Assembly: GCA_036874045.1 (NCBI GenBank)
Contig: CM072339.1
Coordinates: forward strand, 11,601,501-11,665,500
DNA: 64,000 bases
Reading direction: 5' to 3'
Source: Cymodocea nodosa
Taxonomy: Eukaryota; Streptophyta; Magnoliopsida; Alismatales; Cymodoceaceae
Part shown: one piece after another, positions 1 through 10,109 of the stretch
How the letters are laid out: each line of letters opens with the position of its first letter
How positions within the stretch are numbered: the first letter of the stretch is position 1
Notes under the pieces: model-generated
The model's database searches: none
Told to the model about the DNA's origin: nothing
Seen by the model: only the letters and a program-made list of their open reading frames with translations
Position numbers and translations under genes: made by a program

Positions 1-19
1 CTTCATTACTTGGCCTTAT

Positions 20-286
20 TTATCTTTCCTTGCTTACAGCTATTTCTATTGCTATTCTGATTCGTGTTTCCATTATTTGAGGTATTTGTATACCCATATC
101 TACTAAATCTCTTCTAAACTTGAAAAGTTCTGATTCTACCTTTTGTAGCTCTTTCACTCTTGTCGTATTTCTGATCTTCTGCCTCGTGTGCCACTCTTTT
201 GATTCCTTCAGAAATTCTGATGTATTAACAGCATCTTCCCAGAATTTAGGCGTCATCTTCCTCATCGTGGAGTTACACAACAACAC
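20..286 (-). CDS. Hypothetical 88-residue ORF downstream of Gypsy-1 pol
   Basis: I do not recognise this protein. It is highly charged and probably helical (many K, E and R; a VKELQKVESELFKFRRDL stretch looks like a short coiled coil). A second Met lies eight residues in and may be the true start. It sits about 570 bases after the integrase stop of Gypsy-1 on the same strand, where some Athila and Sirevirus elements carry an env-like ORF. The leader at 300-545 has a motif array, a TATTTAAA box and an AAACCCTAG-like telobox. I see no signal peptide or membrane segment. It could be the start of a longer, broken ORF continuing off the window. Confidence 0.4.
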   Translation of the reverse strand: MLLCNSTMRKMTPKFWEDAVNTSEFLKESKEWHTRQKIRNTTRVKELQKVESELFKFRRDLVDMGIQIPQIMETRIRIAIEIAVSKER

Positions 287-299
287 GGAATCACTCTGA

Positions 300-545
300 T
301 TTCTACTGTTCTAGATTCTAAATGATTTGTCGGATAATGCCCTCAAAACCCTAGGTTTTAGTTTAAATAAGCCCTAAGTTTAGGCGGGTAATCGGGTCAT
401 TTCCTGAACCAACTATTACTATTTTATCCGCAATCTTAGCTACAGTACTCTGTTGAGTTACAGTTAACTCAACGGAATAAGCTCATTGACTAACTCAAGA
501 CTTAACGGAGTAAGCTCATTGAGTTAAGCGAAACTCAACGGACTT
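300..545 (-). promoter_or_regulatory. Promoter-like leader with CCGTTGAGTT array and telobox
   Basis: Reading on the minus strand: several GTTGAGTTA/TAACTCAAC and CCGTTGAG motifs (about 405-545), then TATTTAAAC (about 357-366), then AAACCTAGGGTTTT (telobox-like, about 344-357), then the ATG at 286. The same motif family fills the U3 regions of LTRs elsewhere in this window. Promoter activity is inference. Confidence 0.4.
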
Positions 546-857
546 CCCGTACAAGCAAATATAATAATAAAAATATTACAGAGAATAGTTTTTCTATTTT
601 TTTACCGGTTTAACTGATACTATGTTTCGGTCAAACCTAAATATTTTTTATTTTTTTTATTTTTCTTTCGATTGAACTAATACTATGTTTCGGTAAAACC
701 ATTATTTTTTCTAAAAATTAATATACAATTTTTTTAATGTTCCGGTCATACCGATGGATCCAATCGGTTGAACCACAACTATTTTTATGTTTTATATATA
801 TTTTTAATATTATTATTATTTTTATATATATATATAAACATAAAAACCGATTTCTTA
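546..857. other. AT-rich spacer with repeated ACCGAAACATAGTAT motif
   Basis: Non-coding spacer between the Gypsy-1 integrase stop and the downstream leader. On the minus strand the phrase ACCGAAACATAGTAT followed by (A/C)AGTT occurs twice (about 617-640 and 672-698), with a related ACCGATTGGATCC block near 757-769. A TA/TTA-rich low-complexity tract covers about 787-842. No gene seen. Confidence 0.5.
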
Positions 858-2190
858 CTAAGTAAAGCTCGAGTAGTCCTCTACTTTAACTTCTTCTATA
901 ATTCCAAAGGAGCTTTTTGGTGTTTTCAGAATAGGTTTAAGTCTTTGTCCATTTACTTTAAATATATTCTGATTTTTAGGATTTTCAATTTCAATAGCTC
1001 CATAAACATAAACATTTCGAACTATGTAAAGTCCTGCCCATCTAGATCTTAATTTTCCTAGATGGTTATGGAGTCTATCCATATAAAGATATACTTCTTG
1101 TCCTATTTCAAAGCTTTTAGGAATAATTTTTCTATCATACCAGAATTTAATTTTCTCTTTTTCTCTTATAGTCTTCGAATAAGCTTCATTTCTAAATTCT
1201 TCTAATTCAATTAGTTGCATTTTCCTATTTTCAGCAGCTTGATTTAAATTAGTGTTTAGAGTTTTTAATGCCCAATAAGCTTTATGTTCTATTTCAGCAA
1301 GTAAATGATAACTTTTTCCATATACTAGCCTAAAAGGTGGCATACCTAAGCTCATTTTATAAGCAGTTCTATAAGCCCAAAGTGCATCTATCAATCTATT
1401 AGCCCAATCTGTCCTAGTAGGATTTACTACTTTTTCTAAGATTAATTTAATTTATTTGTTTGCACTTTCTACTTGTCCACTTGTTTGCGGATGATATGAT
1501 TTTGCAATTTTGTGGTTTACTCCATATTTCTTCATTAAGGCTTCAAAACTTCTATTACAAAAATGAGTTCCTCTATCATTGATAATAGCTTTAGGTATTC
1601 CAAATCTGGCAAATATATTTGTTCTTATAAATTGTATTACCACTTTGTTATCATTAGTTTTTGTAGGAATAGCTTCTATCCATTTAGATACATAATCCAC
1701 CACCAACAATATGTAATTAAATTGATTAGACATAGGAAATGGACCCATAAAATCTATTCCCCACACATCAAAGATTTCAACCTCAACAATAGGATTAAGA
1801 GGCATCATATTCCTCCTTAATATTCTTCCTATTTGTTGACATCTTAAACAACTTAAGCAATATTTATGAGCATCTTTGAATAGTGTTGGCCAATAAAATC
1901 CACATTGCAGAATTTTTGCAGTAGTTTTCCTTGAACCAAAATGCCCTCCACAAGCTTGGTCATGACAGAAAGACAATATGCTCGGATATTCAATTTCTGG
2001 AACACACCTCCTTAAAACCAGGTCAAGACATTTCTTAAATAAGTATGGGTCTTCCCAATAGTAATATTTTACTCTTGAGAAAAATAATTTCTTATCCTGT
2101 CCATTCCAATCCTTAGGTGTTAAACCAGTAACTAAGTAATTAAGTATGTCTACATACCAAGGTATTGTGTTGATGGTCATTAATGTTCAT
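858..2190 (-). pseudogene. Gypsy-1 integrase
   Basis: Integrase inserts the element cDNA into the host genome. The reading starts near an in-frame Met at 2,180. The N-terminal zinc-binding segment is seen as CHDQACGGH and later CLSCLRCQ. The catalytic core has D (GIDFMG), D (NDRGTHF) and E (GQVESANK), with a YHPQTSGQ signature. A single nonsense codon at 1,449-1,451 directly after QVESANK splits the protein; the same frame resumes and runs through a C-terminal segment ending FKVNGQRLKP, the usual end of Athila integrases. A frameshift near 2,185 separates it from the RNase H frame. Confidence 0.92.
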
Positions 2191-2857
2191 TAGGAAAATT
2201 ATCCTTAATTTCAATATTTGATTTTTCTATTTGTAATCTTGATAAATGATCTGCTACTACATTTTCACAACCCTTTTTATCTTTAATTTCTAAATCAAAT
2301 TCTTACAATAATAATATCCATCGGATCAATCTAGGTTTAGTTTCTTTTTTCTTTATTAGATGTTTTAGAGTTGAATGATCCATGTATACTATTACTTTAG
2401 CTCCAATCAGATATGATCTAAACTTTTCTAAAGCAAACATAACAGCTAATAATTCTTTTTTAGTAGTTGTGTAATTAACTTGAGCATCATTTAAGGTTTT
2501 GCTTGCATAATGAATCACTCTAGGAGATTTTTCTATCTTCTGTCCTAACACTGCTCCTACAGCAAAATTAGAAGCATCGCACATTAATTCAAATGGATGA
2601 TTCCAATTAGGTGCTTGAATTATAGGAGTTGAAATTAAGCTAGTCTTAAGTCTGAAAAATGCTTCCTTGCAATTTTTATCAAAGTTAAATGGAACATCTT
2701 TTAATAGATTAGTTAAAGGTATAACTATCTTGCTAAAGTCTTTAATAAATCTTCTATAAAAACTAGCATGTCCTAGAAATGATCTAATATATTTTACTGA
2801 TTTAGGTTCTGGTAGATTAGAAATTACTTCTATTTTAGCTTTATCTACTTCCAACCC
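2191..2857 (-). pseudogene. Gypsy-1 RNase H and RT connection
   Basis: Continuation of the RT frame after a nonsense codon at 2,855-2,857 (Gypsy-3 has a lysine codon there). It holds the RT thumb/connection ([17 protein letters not shown]) and RNase H, which degrades RNA in the RNA/DNA hybrid: D in [18 protein letters not shown] in [14 protein letters not shown] in [13 protein letters not shown]. The usual TTEKELL is TTTKKELL here. A stop at 2,300-2,302 is followed by recognisable tail sequence ([16 protein letters not shown]) before the frameshift into integrase. Confidence 0.88.
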
Positions 2858-4636
2858 TTATTTAGAAACAACATGCCCTAAGACTATTCCTTGTTTAACC
2901 ATGAAGTGACATTTTTCCCAATTTAAAACCAAATTTTTTTCCACACAACGTTTTAATATTTGGTCTAAATTGCTTAAACACACTTCATATGAGTTGCCAT
3001 ATACAGTAAAATCATTCATAAATATTTCTAAAAAATCTTCAGTCATTCCAGTAAATATGCCCTGCACACACCTTTGAAAGGTAGCTAGCACATTGCATAA
3101 TCCGAATGGCATTCTTTTAAAAGCATAAGTTCCATTAGGACAGGTGAAAGTTGTTTTCTCTTGATCCTCTAATGCTACTGGAATTTGATTATACCCTAAA
3201 TACCTGTCTAGGAAACAAAAGTATTCTTGCCCTGCTAATCTTTCCAGCATTTGATCTATAAAAGGTAAGGGAAAATGATCTTTCTTAGTCACAACATTTA
3301 ACTTTCTATAGTCTATACATACTCTCCAGCCTGATTGAATTCTAGTAGGTATCAAGTCTTGACTTTCATTCCTAATAATTGTTAATCCTAATTTCTTGGG
3401 AACTACATGGATTGGACTAACCCACGAGCTATCAAAAATTGGATAAATTATATCGTTATCTAACCATTTAACTATTTTCTTCCTGACTACTTCTTTAAGG
3501 TTTGGATTTAATCTCCTCTCAGGAATTCTAACAGGTTTAGCATTCTCTTCTAAATATATATGGTGACAGCATAAAGTTGAACTTAACCCTTTTATATCAG
3601 TCATAGTCCATCCTATTGCTTCTTTATAACTTTTTACTACATCTTTTAATTTAGCTATTTGATACTGTTTTAAATCTGAAGCAATAATGATTGGACAGGT
3701 CCATTTATCTTCCAGAAATATATAGGTTAATTTAGGAGGTAAAGGTTTTAATTCTAAATGCTGCCCATCAGAAGCTAGAGCTCCTAATTGAACATCATCA
3801 TTTTTTAAATTAATTTCTTCTTGATCTCCTTCTATATTTATGCTTTCACTTTCTTCTAAAGTTTCAGAATTGATTTGCCTATTTAATTCTTCTTGAATCA
3901 CATCATTTAACATATCTCCTTCATCTTCTAAAAAGTCTATGGTATGTAAGGACATTTCTAACTCCTCAAACATTTTTGGTTTGAAAATATTTAATTGAGT
4001 ATCCTCATTACCATATGCTAACTTCATTACTCCAGTTTTACAATTGATAACAACCCCTAATGTTGCTAAAAATGGCCTTCCCAAAATTAAAGATGTATCA
4101 CTATTTTTATGCTTAATTTGTTGGGAATCCAAAATTACAATATCAATAGGATATATAAAATTCTTGATTTTAATTAAGACATCCTCTATTTTTCCTCTAG
4201 GGTATCTTATACTTCTATCAGCTAATTGAATAACCGTACTAGTAGGAGTTAAGCCTTCTAATCCTAAGGATGCAAATATATCACTTGGCATAACATTTCT
4301 ACCTGCACCTAAGTCTATTAAGGTTCTTTCTAGAATGGTATTTCCTATTGTGCATGATATAACAGGGATTCCAAGATCAGATAACTTTTTAGGAATTTGT
4401 GGCAGAAATAGGGAACTACTTTGCTCAGCTAAAAAGACCTTTCTAAGAACTTTTCGCTCTCTTTTCTTAGTACACCAATCCTTCAGAAATTTAGCACAAG
4501 GTGGCATATTCTGCAATAGATCTAACAAAGGAATGTTAACTTGTACTTTTTCAAAAATTTCTCTGATTTTCTCTTGTCTTTCAGGAATTGTTTGTTGTAA
4601 TCTTTCAGGATAGGGTGCTAAAGATTTTGATTTCAT
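2858..4636 (-). pseudogene. Gypsy-1 protease and reverse transcriptase
   Basis: 592 codons. Residues 1-75 are linker. The retropepsin-like aspartic protease has its active site at D108 (LIDLGAG) and the flap-distal LGRPFLAT at 185-192. A glutamate-rich hinge follows at about 235-285. The reverse transcriptase (about 360-592) shows IDYRKLNVVTKKDHFPLPFID and QEYFCFLD. Two damaging changes stand out: the core motif reads FLDRYLGYNQI where copies 2 and 3 keep G and S, and the catalytic FMDD reads FMND at 539-542, losing an aspartate needed for polymerisation. With the terminal stop this RT is dead even though the frame is long. Confidence 0.92.
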
Positions 4637-5301
4637 AGACTCTTTTTCTTTCAGTTGATTTGTTTGATCATTTTTAGCTTCAATTGCAGATTTAGATTAT
4701 TCTTTAGTGATTTCTAGATTTTAGCTATTGCATTTTCATTATCATTTTGATTTTTACTCTTGTCCACCTTCATATCATTTTCATTTTGAGTTCTTGGTGG
4801 TATATTAGTTCTAGATCTTAATGTTACACATACATCTTCCAGATTTTCATTATTTTCATGATGTTTTTGCATATCATTTTCGTGATTATGATCTTCAATT
4901 GTTTTTAGTTTTAAAGTGCATTCTTTAAATTCTCTTACATTAGTGTTTTCTGTTTGCTGTATATTTTGCAAATTATGCAGGTTTATAACATTATAATTCT
5001 CATTGTCCTGTTGCATAACTTGTATTTTCATTGCATTTTCGTCTAATACTTTTAATTTTGTTTCCAGATCATCTAATTTCATTGCATTCAAGTTTTGATC
5101 AATTTTCTTTATGGCTTTTTCAGTTTCGTAAATTATATCCTATTTAAGTTCTGAATATGATTCCTTATAGTTTAACTGGTTGACTTCTTGTTGTTGACAC
5201 ACAAAGTATTCCAGTTTATCCAAATTTTGCTCTATACTATGCTCTAGTCTGCCATAGCTATCCCAAACTTCAGTGTCTCTCATCATATTACACATTCTAT
5301 A
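4637..5301 (-). pseudogene. Gypsy-1 gag-protease linker
   Basis: Low-complexity polar region rich in E, N, Q, K and D (for example NLQNIQQTENTNVREFKECTLKLKTIEDHNHEND). It joins the zinc knuckle to the protease. Frame breaks occur near 4,714 and near 5,140. Gypsy-2 and Gypsy-3 carry the same region, so it is a real part of the family. I assign no function; linkers of this kind are usual between nucleocapsid and protease. Confidence 0.7.
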
Positions 5302-5580
5302 CTAACCATCAGTTGGGTAAACTATAGGATTCTCATACTCGGCTCTATTATATTGAGGATAATTCATTTGTTGTTCATGGGATCTAACAATTTGTAAACG
5401 TCTCAATTTCAAACAGTCAGAAATGTCGTGTCCTTTAGAATTACAGAATTCACATATACTAATTACAGGTTTCAGAAATCTTTGAGCATAAGCATATGCC
5501 ATATTCTCAATTACAGAAGAAAACACAACTCTGGCTATTAAAATGAAACAGCTCTAACAGTTGCTTATATCTATTCAATT
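5302..5580 (-). pseudogene. Gypsy-1 gag remnant: nucleocapsid zinc knuckle only
   Basis: A short frame (74 codons from 5,526) with one CCHC knuckle, C25-C28-H33-C38 (ICEFCNSKGHDISDC), the RNA-binding module of retroviral nucleocapsid. It begins directly behind the primer binding site, so there is no room for the capsid domain that precedes the knuckle in a normal Athila gag. Gypsy-2 and Gypsy-3 have the same structure, so the loss is ancestral to this subfamily. It ends with a stop at 5,302, after which related reading continues. Confidence 0.82.
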
Positions 5581-5586
5581 CAATTC

Positions 5587-5602
5587 CCTAGCAACGGCGC
5601 CA
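5587..5602 (-). other. Primer binding site of Gypsy-1, tRNA-Asp type
   Basis: On the minus strand TGGCGCCGTTGCTAGGG, seven bases after the LTR end. TGGCGCCGTTGC matches the Athila primer site complementary to the 3' end of tRNA-Asp. A decayed second unit of the same phrase lies about 33 bases inside the LTR side. Confidence 0.85.
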
Positions 5603-6806
5603 TAAAACTTGTTCGGTTTTTCCCAGCACTACACTAGAAAAACTTGGATTTGTTACTTCTGTTTTTACTTAGTTAATTTATCTTTATGCCTATTCTTTCT
5701 TTTAGAAGTAAACAAACAACCTTTAATACAATTTAGATATTAATTCCAATTTGTACTTTAACTGCAAGTGCATAGTGTCTATTGTATCAGTGTGCAAGTG
5801 CAGGTTGATCCCATAGGGAATTGCTAACGAATTTAAGAACTGTTTGATTGTTAACAATTCAAATTTATATTCAATAAGCACTCCGTTGAATTACAGTTAA
5901 CTCAACGGACAAAGTTAGTTAAGTTATGACTAACTCAACAGACTATTCTCGTGGACTTAAGTTAACTCCACGAGCCTGTCTCTTCTTTATAATATTGCTA
6001 TTTATAGAGGAATTCGGCCAACCATTGGGCAATTCCACAAATTGTAAATAACATCAATTAAGCTTTTTAATGCTAGTTAACATTGGATTTATCATTAAGC
6101 AATACTAACATTCAGATGATTCAAACAGTAACCATTAAAATCTTTAAGTTTTTTTGTACGAACCAATTTCAGTAAACTGTAAAATTAAAACTAACATAAA
6201 ACTATCACAAAACTGATACAGATAACATTAATCACGATACAACACAAACAATACAACACTCAAATACAACATACAAACAAAGATAAATTGTTTTCAGTAT
6301 TTTTGTTTTGATGTGAACATGGAAATGGGCGAAAGGTGAAATGTAAAGTAATCTCACTTGACAGTAAATACTTCCGACACTACTTGCAACGCGATTACAC
6401 CACTGAAAATTAAACCACTTACAATTCTGTCTACTCTCCCTATAGAATCGCGAGTCCAGAATTGCAAGATAATCTCCTCTTCAGCATACAGGCATCAACT
6501 CGAAGCCAAGGCTAAAAGCTTTAATATCTCTTCAAATATGAGTCGGCGCTTGGTGAAAATGGCTTCCCTTCCCGCGACGCGATCACTCCTCACAGTAGTT
6601 GTCAGGCACTGTGTTTGGCTCGGAATCGACCCGACATCAGGCAAGTATCTTCACAGACCTCCGATGGTTGGTGATTATGGTGGTGATAACGATGGTTGGT
6701 GTGATACTTCCGAGAATCGCCGATACTGTCTATAGAAAGCTTAGTGCTCCTCCTCTGTATACACTAGCCGTCCATCGATCACACATTCTTCTTTTTTTCT
6801 TCTTTT

Positions 6807-6814
6807 CTTTTATA
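6807..6814 (-). promoter_or_regulatory. TATA box in Gypsy-1 LTR
   Basis: TATAAAAG on the minus strand in the context AAATATAAAAGAA. The same box occurs at the equivalent place in the LTRs at 13,812, 40,055 and 45,601, so it marks the U3/R border. Confidence 0.65.
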
Positions 6815-7145
6815 TTTCTTCAGTAGTAACTACTTCTACTTGAATGATCGGTTGGATTTCCTTCCTTCAGATCAACGACGATGCTTCCTTCTCCCTGCAC
6901 GAATGAATTCCTGCGTGATACGTGCAAACGTGGTTTTTCCTTCCAACTGTCTTATTTCTGCAACCGCTACAGTGGCATTTTGGAAAATAACTATAAAATA
7001 CATGCAATAAAGAAATAAGCCGCTAACATAACGCGTTACCTTAGTATATATTCATGTAACTCAACGCGTACAGTTATGCTAACTTAACGAGTTAAACATG
7101 TGCATCTCACATGATGTTCTAAAGTATTTAAATTCAACACGTGCA

Positions 7146-7560
7146 TAAATCTAACTATCCGATGCTCAGGTGCATTTCGGATACTTATAAACTTAACTCA
7201 TCGATATATAACTTAAGTAAATCTACCAAATCTCGACACATGTCAATAGTACTTTAATCATAAAATAACATTTCGGAGAGTTACAGGTCTAACTATCCAA
7301 TGCTTAGATGCATTTCGGATAGTTACAGCTAATTCACCGAAAATCCACTTAAGTCACTTACCCAGAACATGACATGTGTCTTCAGCTATTTTATAAATAA
7401 AAAGAGATTTCGGAGAGTTACAGGGATAACTCTCTAATGCTCAGCTGCAATTTCAAATAGTTATAGATAACTCACCGAAAGTTCACTTAAGTCATTCATT
7501 CTAGTTTCGACACGTGTACTTCAGGAAATAATAAAATATTCTCTCAAAACATAACTGTTC
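7146..7560 (-). repeat. Three tandem 138-bp U3 units
   Basis: Units begin at TAACTATCC-type motifs near 7,152, 7,290 and 7,427 (spacing 138 and 137). Each has an inverted pair TAACTATCCGATG ... CATTTCGGATAGTTA, a TCACCGAAA motif, ACTTAAGTCA and an ACACATGTC/ACACGTGT palindrome. They lie upstream of the LTR TATA box in transcription direction, as enhancer repeats would. Confidence 0.75.
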
Positions 7561-7875
7561 GGCAATTTAAACATAACTATTTGATACATATTCGGTCTAT
7601 TGAACATAACTGTCCGAATTTGTTCGGTATGTTAAACATAACTGTCCGAAATATCAGAATATTCGAATACTTAAGAATTTCACAGCCTGCATCTTACCGA
7701 CAGTTGATAAATGTACTAAATTAACATTAATTCCCCAAAATTAAGCAGATTCTTCAATTAAAGCATATAACAGTGCAATTATAACATAATGGCTTAATTC
7801 TTATATGATAAGCTAAATATTATGCAATTAACCATCATTTAACCGTTAATAATATGCACTTTTTCATTCTAAACA

Positions 7876-8662
7876 AGGCCTCATTCAATTCTTGCCAGTA
7901 GGAACGAAATGGAAGCAATACACAAAGCTTATTGCAGCTTTTTATAGCAATCTGGTCAAGAATGGAAATTTTCTGTAAACTCAAATAAGTCAACAAGAGT
8001 TTATATTGTCTCCTGAGTTAATTTTTGAAGTTTTAGGATTAAAGAATGAAGGTGTTGTTGTTATGAACAGATTTGACATGATTAGACAACTAGAATGGAA
8101 CATTCAGTCTTTATCAAAAATTCCAGATGTATATTCTAAAATGAGATTAATGGAAAATCTAAATGCAGAGGCAAGGTTTATTGCAAATATATTGCATGGA
8201 AATTTATTTCAGAGAGTTGGACACAATTTGGAAGTCAGCAGAAGCTGTTCATATGCAACTTATGGCTTGCTGAATAGAATACAAATCAATTGGTTTGATG
8301 TTTTTACTTCTCAACTACAGCATATGAGTTTAAAGTTATTTTATGGTGATGCTGTATGTAGAATCCTTGCAAGCCAATTGACTTTATCCGACTGGCCCTC
8401 TGAAATTAAAGGCATGAGAGCATTTAGTGTTAAAGATTTGCAAAAATTCTAGGTCATGCATAAACCTCAATGACAACAACAACAACCTAATTATACTGAC
8501 CATATACAACAACAACAAAAAAGTTATTTAGTTCAAGCAGAACAGCAAACCCAGCTACCTCCTGACTTAGATGTAGTGTTTAACGATATCAGAAATGATA
8601 TTAGGCATCTAAGAGATAAAATATGTAATGCTATAAGTGATATACTTAGGAGGGGTCGATAA
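7876..8662 (+). pseudogene. Copia-1 extra ORF, plant transposon-like protein (C-terminal part)
   Basis: Starts mid-domain at GLI(Q/K)FLPVGTKWKQ because of the Gypsy-1 insertion. It has the signature of the putative plant transposon protein family (Transposase_32, PF20167): an FYSNL motif, then SPELIFEVLGLKNEG. A helical region follows (MRLMENLNAEARFIANILHG, NRIQINWFDVFTSQL), then a Gln-rich tail (two QQQ runs near 8,470-8,520) and a short helix ending DILRRGR. In-frame stops at 7,978, 8,450 and 8,471; otherwise one frame to 8,662. Biochemical function is unknown. Its place between pol and the 3' LTR equals that of the Sirevirus env-like gene, but no signal peptide or membrane segment is seen. 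Confidence 0.72.
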
Positions 8663-9142
8663 CTGTTTTTGTTTGTTTCTGAATACAAAATGTAATGTTT
8701 GTATTACTTGTTTGATTCATTGAATAATACATTTTTCTGTAAATGTGTTCAATTATTATTCTTGTTTACAGAAAGAGTTGTTGTAAATATATCTCTTATA
8801 TATATATATTCTCTATAATTATCTTTTTGATTAATGACAAAAAGGGAGAGAAATATTATAAAAAGATGATTATGATCTTAATTGCATATATATTATAAAA
8901 AGAGATGATATTTAAATGGTTATTGTAATCTGACAAATGATAATTAGAAAACTGATACTTATATAATTATTGACATCTGAGAGTTTTAGTTTTGAGAGGT
9001 AAAATTTATACAAACAATAGAAATAAGCTTAAGTGAACTTAAGTCAACAAACAAGTTTGTTGAATTAAAAGTTAACCTAACAAAGGTGCTTTGTTGAGTT
9101 AAACATATTTCATAATTGATTTAATATGATTTTGTCATCATC
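8663..9142 (+). other. Copia-1 3' non-coding region
   Basis: AT-rich stretch without a gene. It contains an early purine tract (AAAAAGGGAGAG near 8,839), as is usual for Sirevirus 3' regions with several purine tracts, and a motif pair AACTTAAGTCAACAAACAAGTTTGTTGAATT near 9,037-9,067. Confidence 0.6.
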
Positions 9143-9156
9143 AAAAATGGGGAGAT
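9143..9156 (+). other. Polypurine tract of Copia-1
   Basis: AAAAATGGGGAGAT directly before the LTR start TGTTGAGTA, in the context CATCATCAAAAATGGGGAGATTGTT, typical of Sirevirus plus-strand priming sites. Confidence 0.85.
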
Positions 9157-10109
9157 TGTTGAGTATTTTGTTTTGATGATGTGTGCTAAATAAAAATAAT
9201 CATATTTGCTCAAATTACTATTGCTTGTGAAAAGAAATTAAAATCATCAATTAATACAGAAAAAGCTTACTAGCATAAATACTTGTCTGTATTGGATCTA
9301 AAGTTAATAATTAGTCATTTCGTTGCATTAATTTCTCATTTAACTAAACGTTAAGTTAACGTGTGTTTCTATTGAAAAGCATGATATGTTTTAAAGTTAT
9401 ATCTTCTGTATCATGAACAGTGCATGTTTAGACAACTCATTAAGTTAGAGTTTTGTTTGTATAGAGGTCACGTGAGAACTCGTTAAGTTAGAGGCTTAAA
9501 GGTTAAAATAGGTCACGTGATAACTTGTTAAATTAGTGAGTAAAAGAAGAGACGAACTCGTTAAGTTAGTGTTATACACGTGGTGAAATTATAAGTTACG
9601 AATGTTGTATTGTATCACGTGAGGTGCACATGCTTAACTCGTTAAGTTAACATAACTAAATGCGTTAAGTTGCTATATTGAACACTAAGGCAATGCGTTA
9701 GGTTAGCGTTATAAACTTAAGTTGTTATTTTGGCACGTGGTAAAATTATTATTATAAAAACATTTGTTTATTACTGAATCGATGAGTTAAAGTTTTTTCA
9801 GAGACTTACAGTCGTAACTATCCGAAAGATAACTTAAGTCATGTTTTCAAGTCTTGACACGTGTCTCACTAGTTTTATGGTATAAAGAGTTTTTTGGTGA
9901 CTTACAACCATAACTATCCGAAACTTAAACTATTTTCGGTGAGCTATCGTTTAACCTTCCGAAAGAAACGTTAAGCTGGTTCATTGAGTTAGCATAACAC
10001 CACAGACTTAGTTCGTTGAGTTAGTTACAGTACTTGTCACGTGAAATGGCACATGAGGAACTCGTTAAGTTAGAAATGTTAAGTTATATATACTTGTGTT
10101 ACTCGTTTA
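9157..10109 (+). mobile_element. Copia-1 3' LTR, truncated
   Basis: Starts TGTTGAGTATTTTGTTTTGATGATG like the complete LTR at 55,757-57,340, but stops after about 953 bp, before its TATA box. U3 carries repeated CACGTG and ACTCGTTAAGTTA motifs (about 9,468-9,740). About 9,785-9,960 is an extra block, absent from the 55,757 copy, that looks like a gypsy U3 repeat unit. Confidence 0.85.

Larger units (their letters stand above)
1..7875 (-). mobile_element. Gypsy-1, Athila-like Ty3/gypsy element (3' end outside window)
   Basis: Read on the minus strand the order is 5' LTR, primer binding site, zinc knuckle, acidic linker, protease, reverse transcriptase, RNase H, integrase, spacer, extra ORF. 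This is Ty3/gypsy order, and the DLGA protease and the FKVNGQRLKP integrase end fit the Athila lineage. The LTR ends at 7,875 and the DNA beyond resumes inside the extra ORF of Copia-1, so Gypsy-1 jumped into that element. The 3' LTR must lie left of base 1, so the duplication next to AGGCC (7,876-7,880) cannot be tested. Several nonsense codons and one frameshift make it non-functional as it stands. The capsid part of gag is absent. Confidence 0.9.
5610..7875 (-). mobile_element. Gypsy-1 5' LTR
   Basis: Starts TGTTTAGAATG (7,875 downward) and ends CCGAACA at 5,610, giving TGTT...AACA ends; 2,266 bp. The start was fixed by the plus-strand copies at 39,269 and 43,671, where a purine tract precedes it. 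U3 contains three 138-bp repeat units and a TATA box; the downstream part has the CAAGTGCA...CAGGTTGATCCCATAGGG segment common near the ends of plant gypsy LTRs. Open frames inside it on the plus strand are antisense shadows. Confidence 0.88.
7876..10109 (+). mobile_element. Copia-1 3' remnant (Sirevirus-like)
   Basis: Only the 3' end of a plus-strand element remains: the C-terminal part of the extra ORF, a 3' non-coding stretch, the purine tract and most of the 3' LTR. The left edge is where Gypsy-1 inserted. The right edge is a recombination or deletion joint with Gypsy-2 RT at 10,106-10,109, sharing TTTA. Confidence 0.85.

Noticed and set aside
340..372. AAACCCTAG-like phrases as telomeric repeat
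   Set aside because: Single copies only; better explained as telobox-like promoter motif or chance.
6358..6826. Plus-strand open frames in the Gypsy-1 LTR with similar translations at 13,534-13,848 and 45,374-45,562
   Set aside because: They are antisense to transcription, lie over the TATA/R region and are conserved only because the LTRs are copies. No start context or domain supports a protein.
7146..7560. Regular spaced repeats resembling a CRISPR array
   Set aside because: Units are 138 bp tandem repeats within a plant LTR, without short identical repeats and unique spacers.
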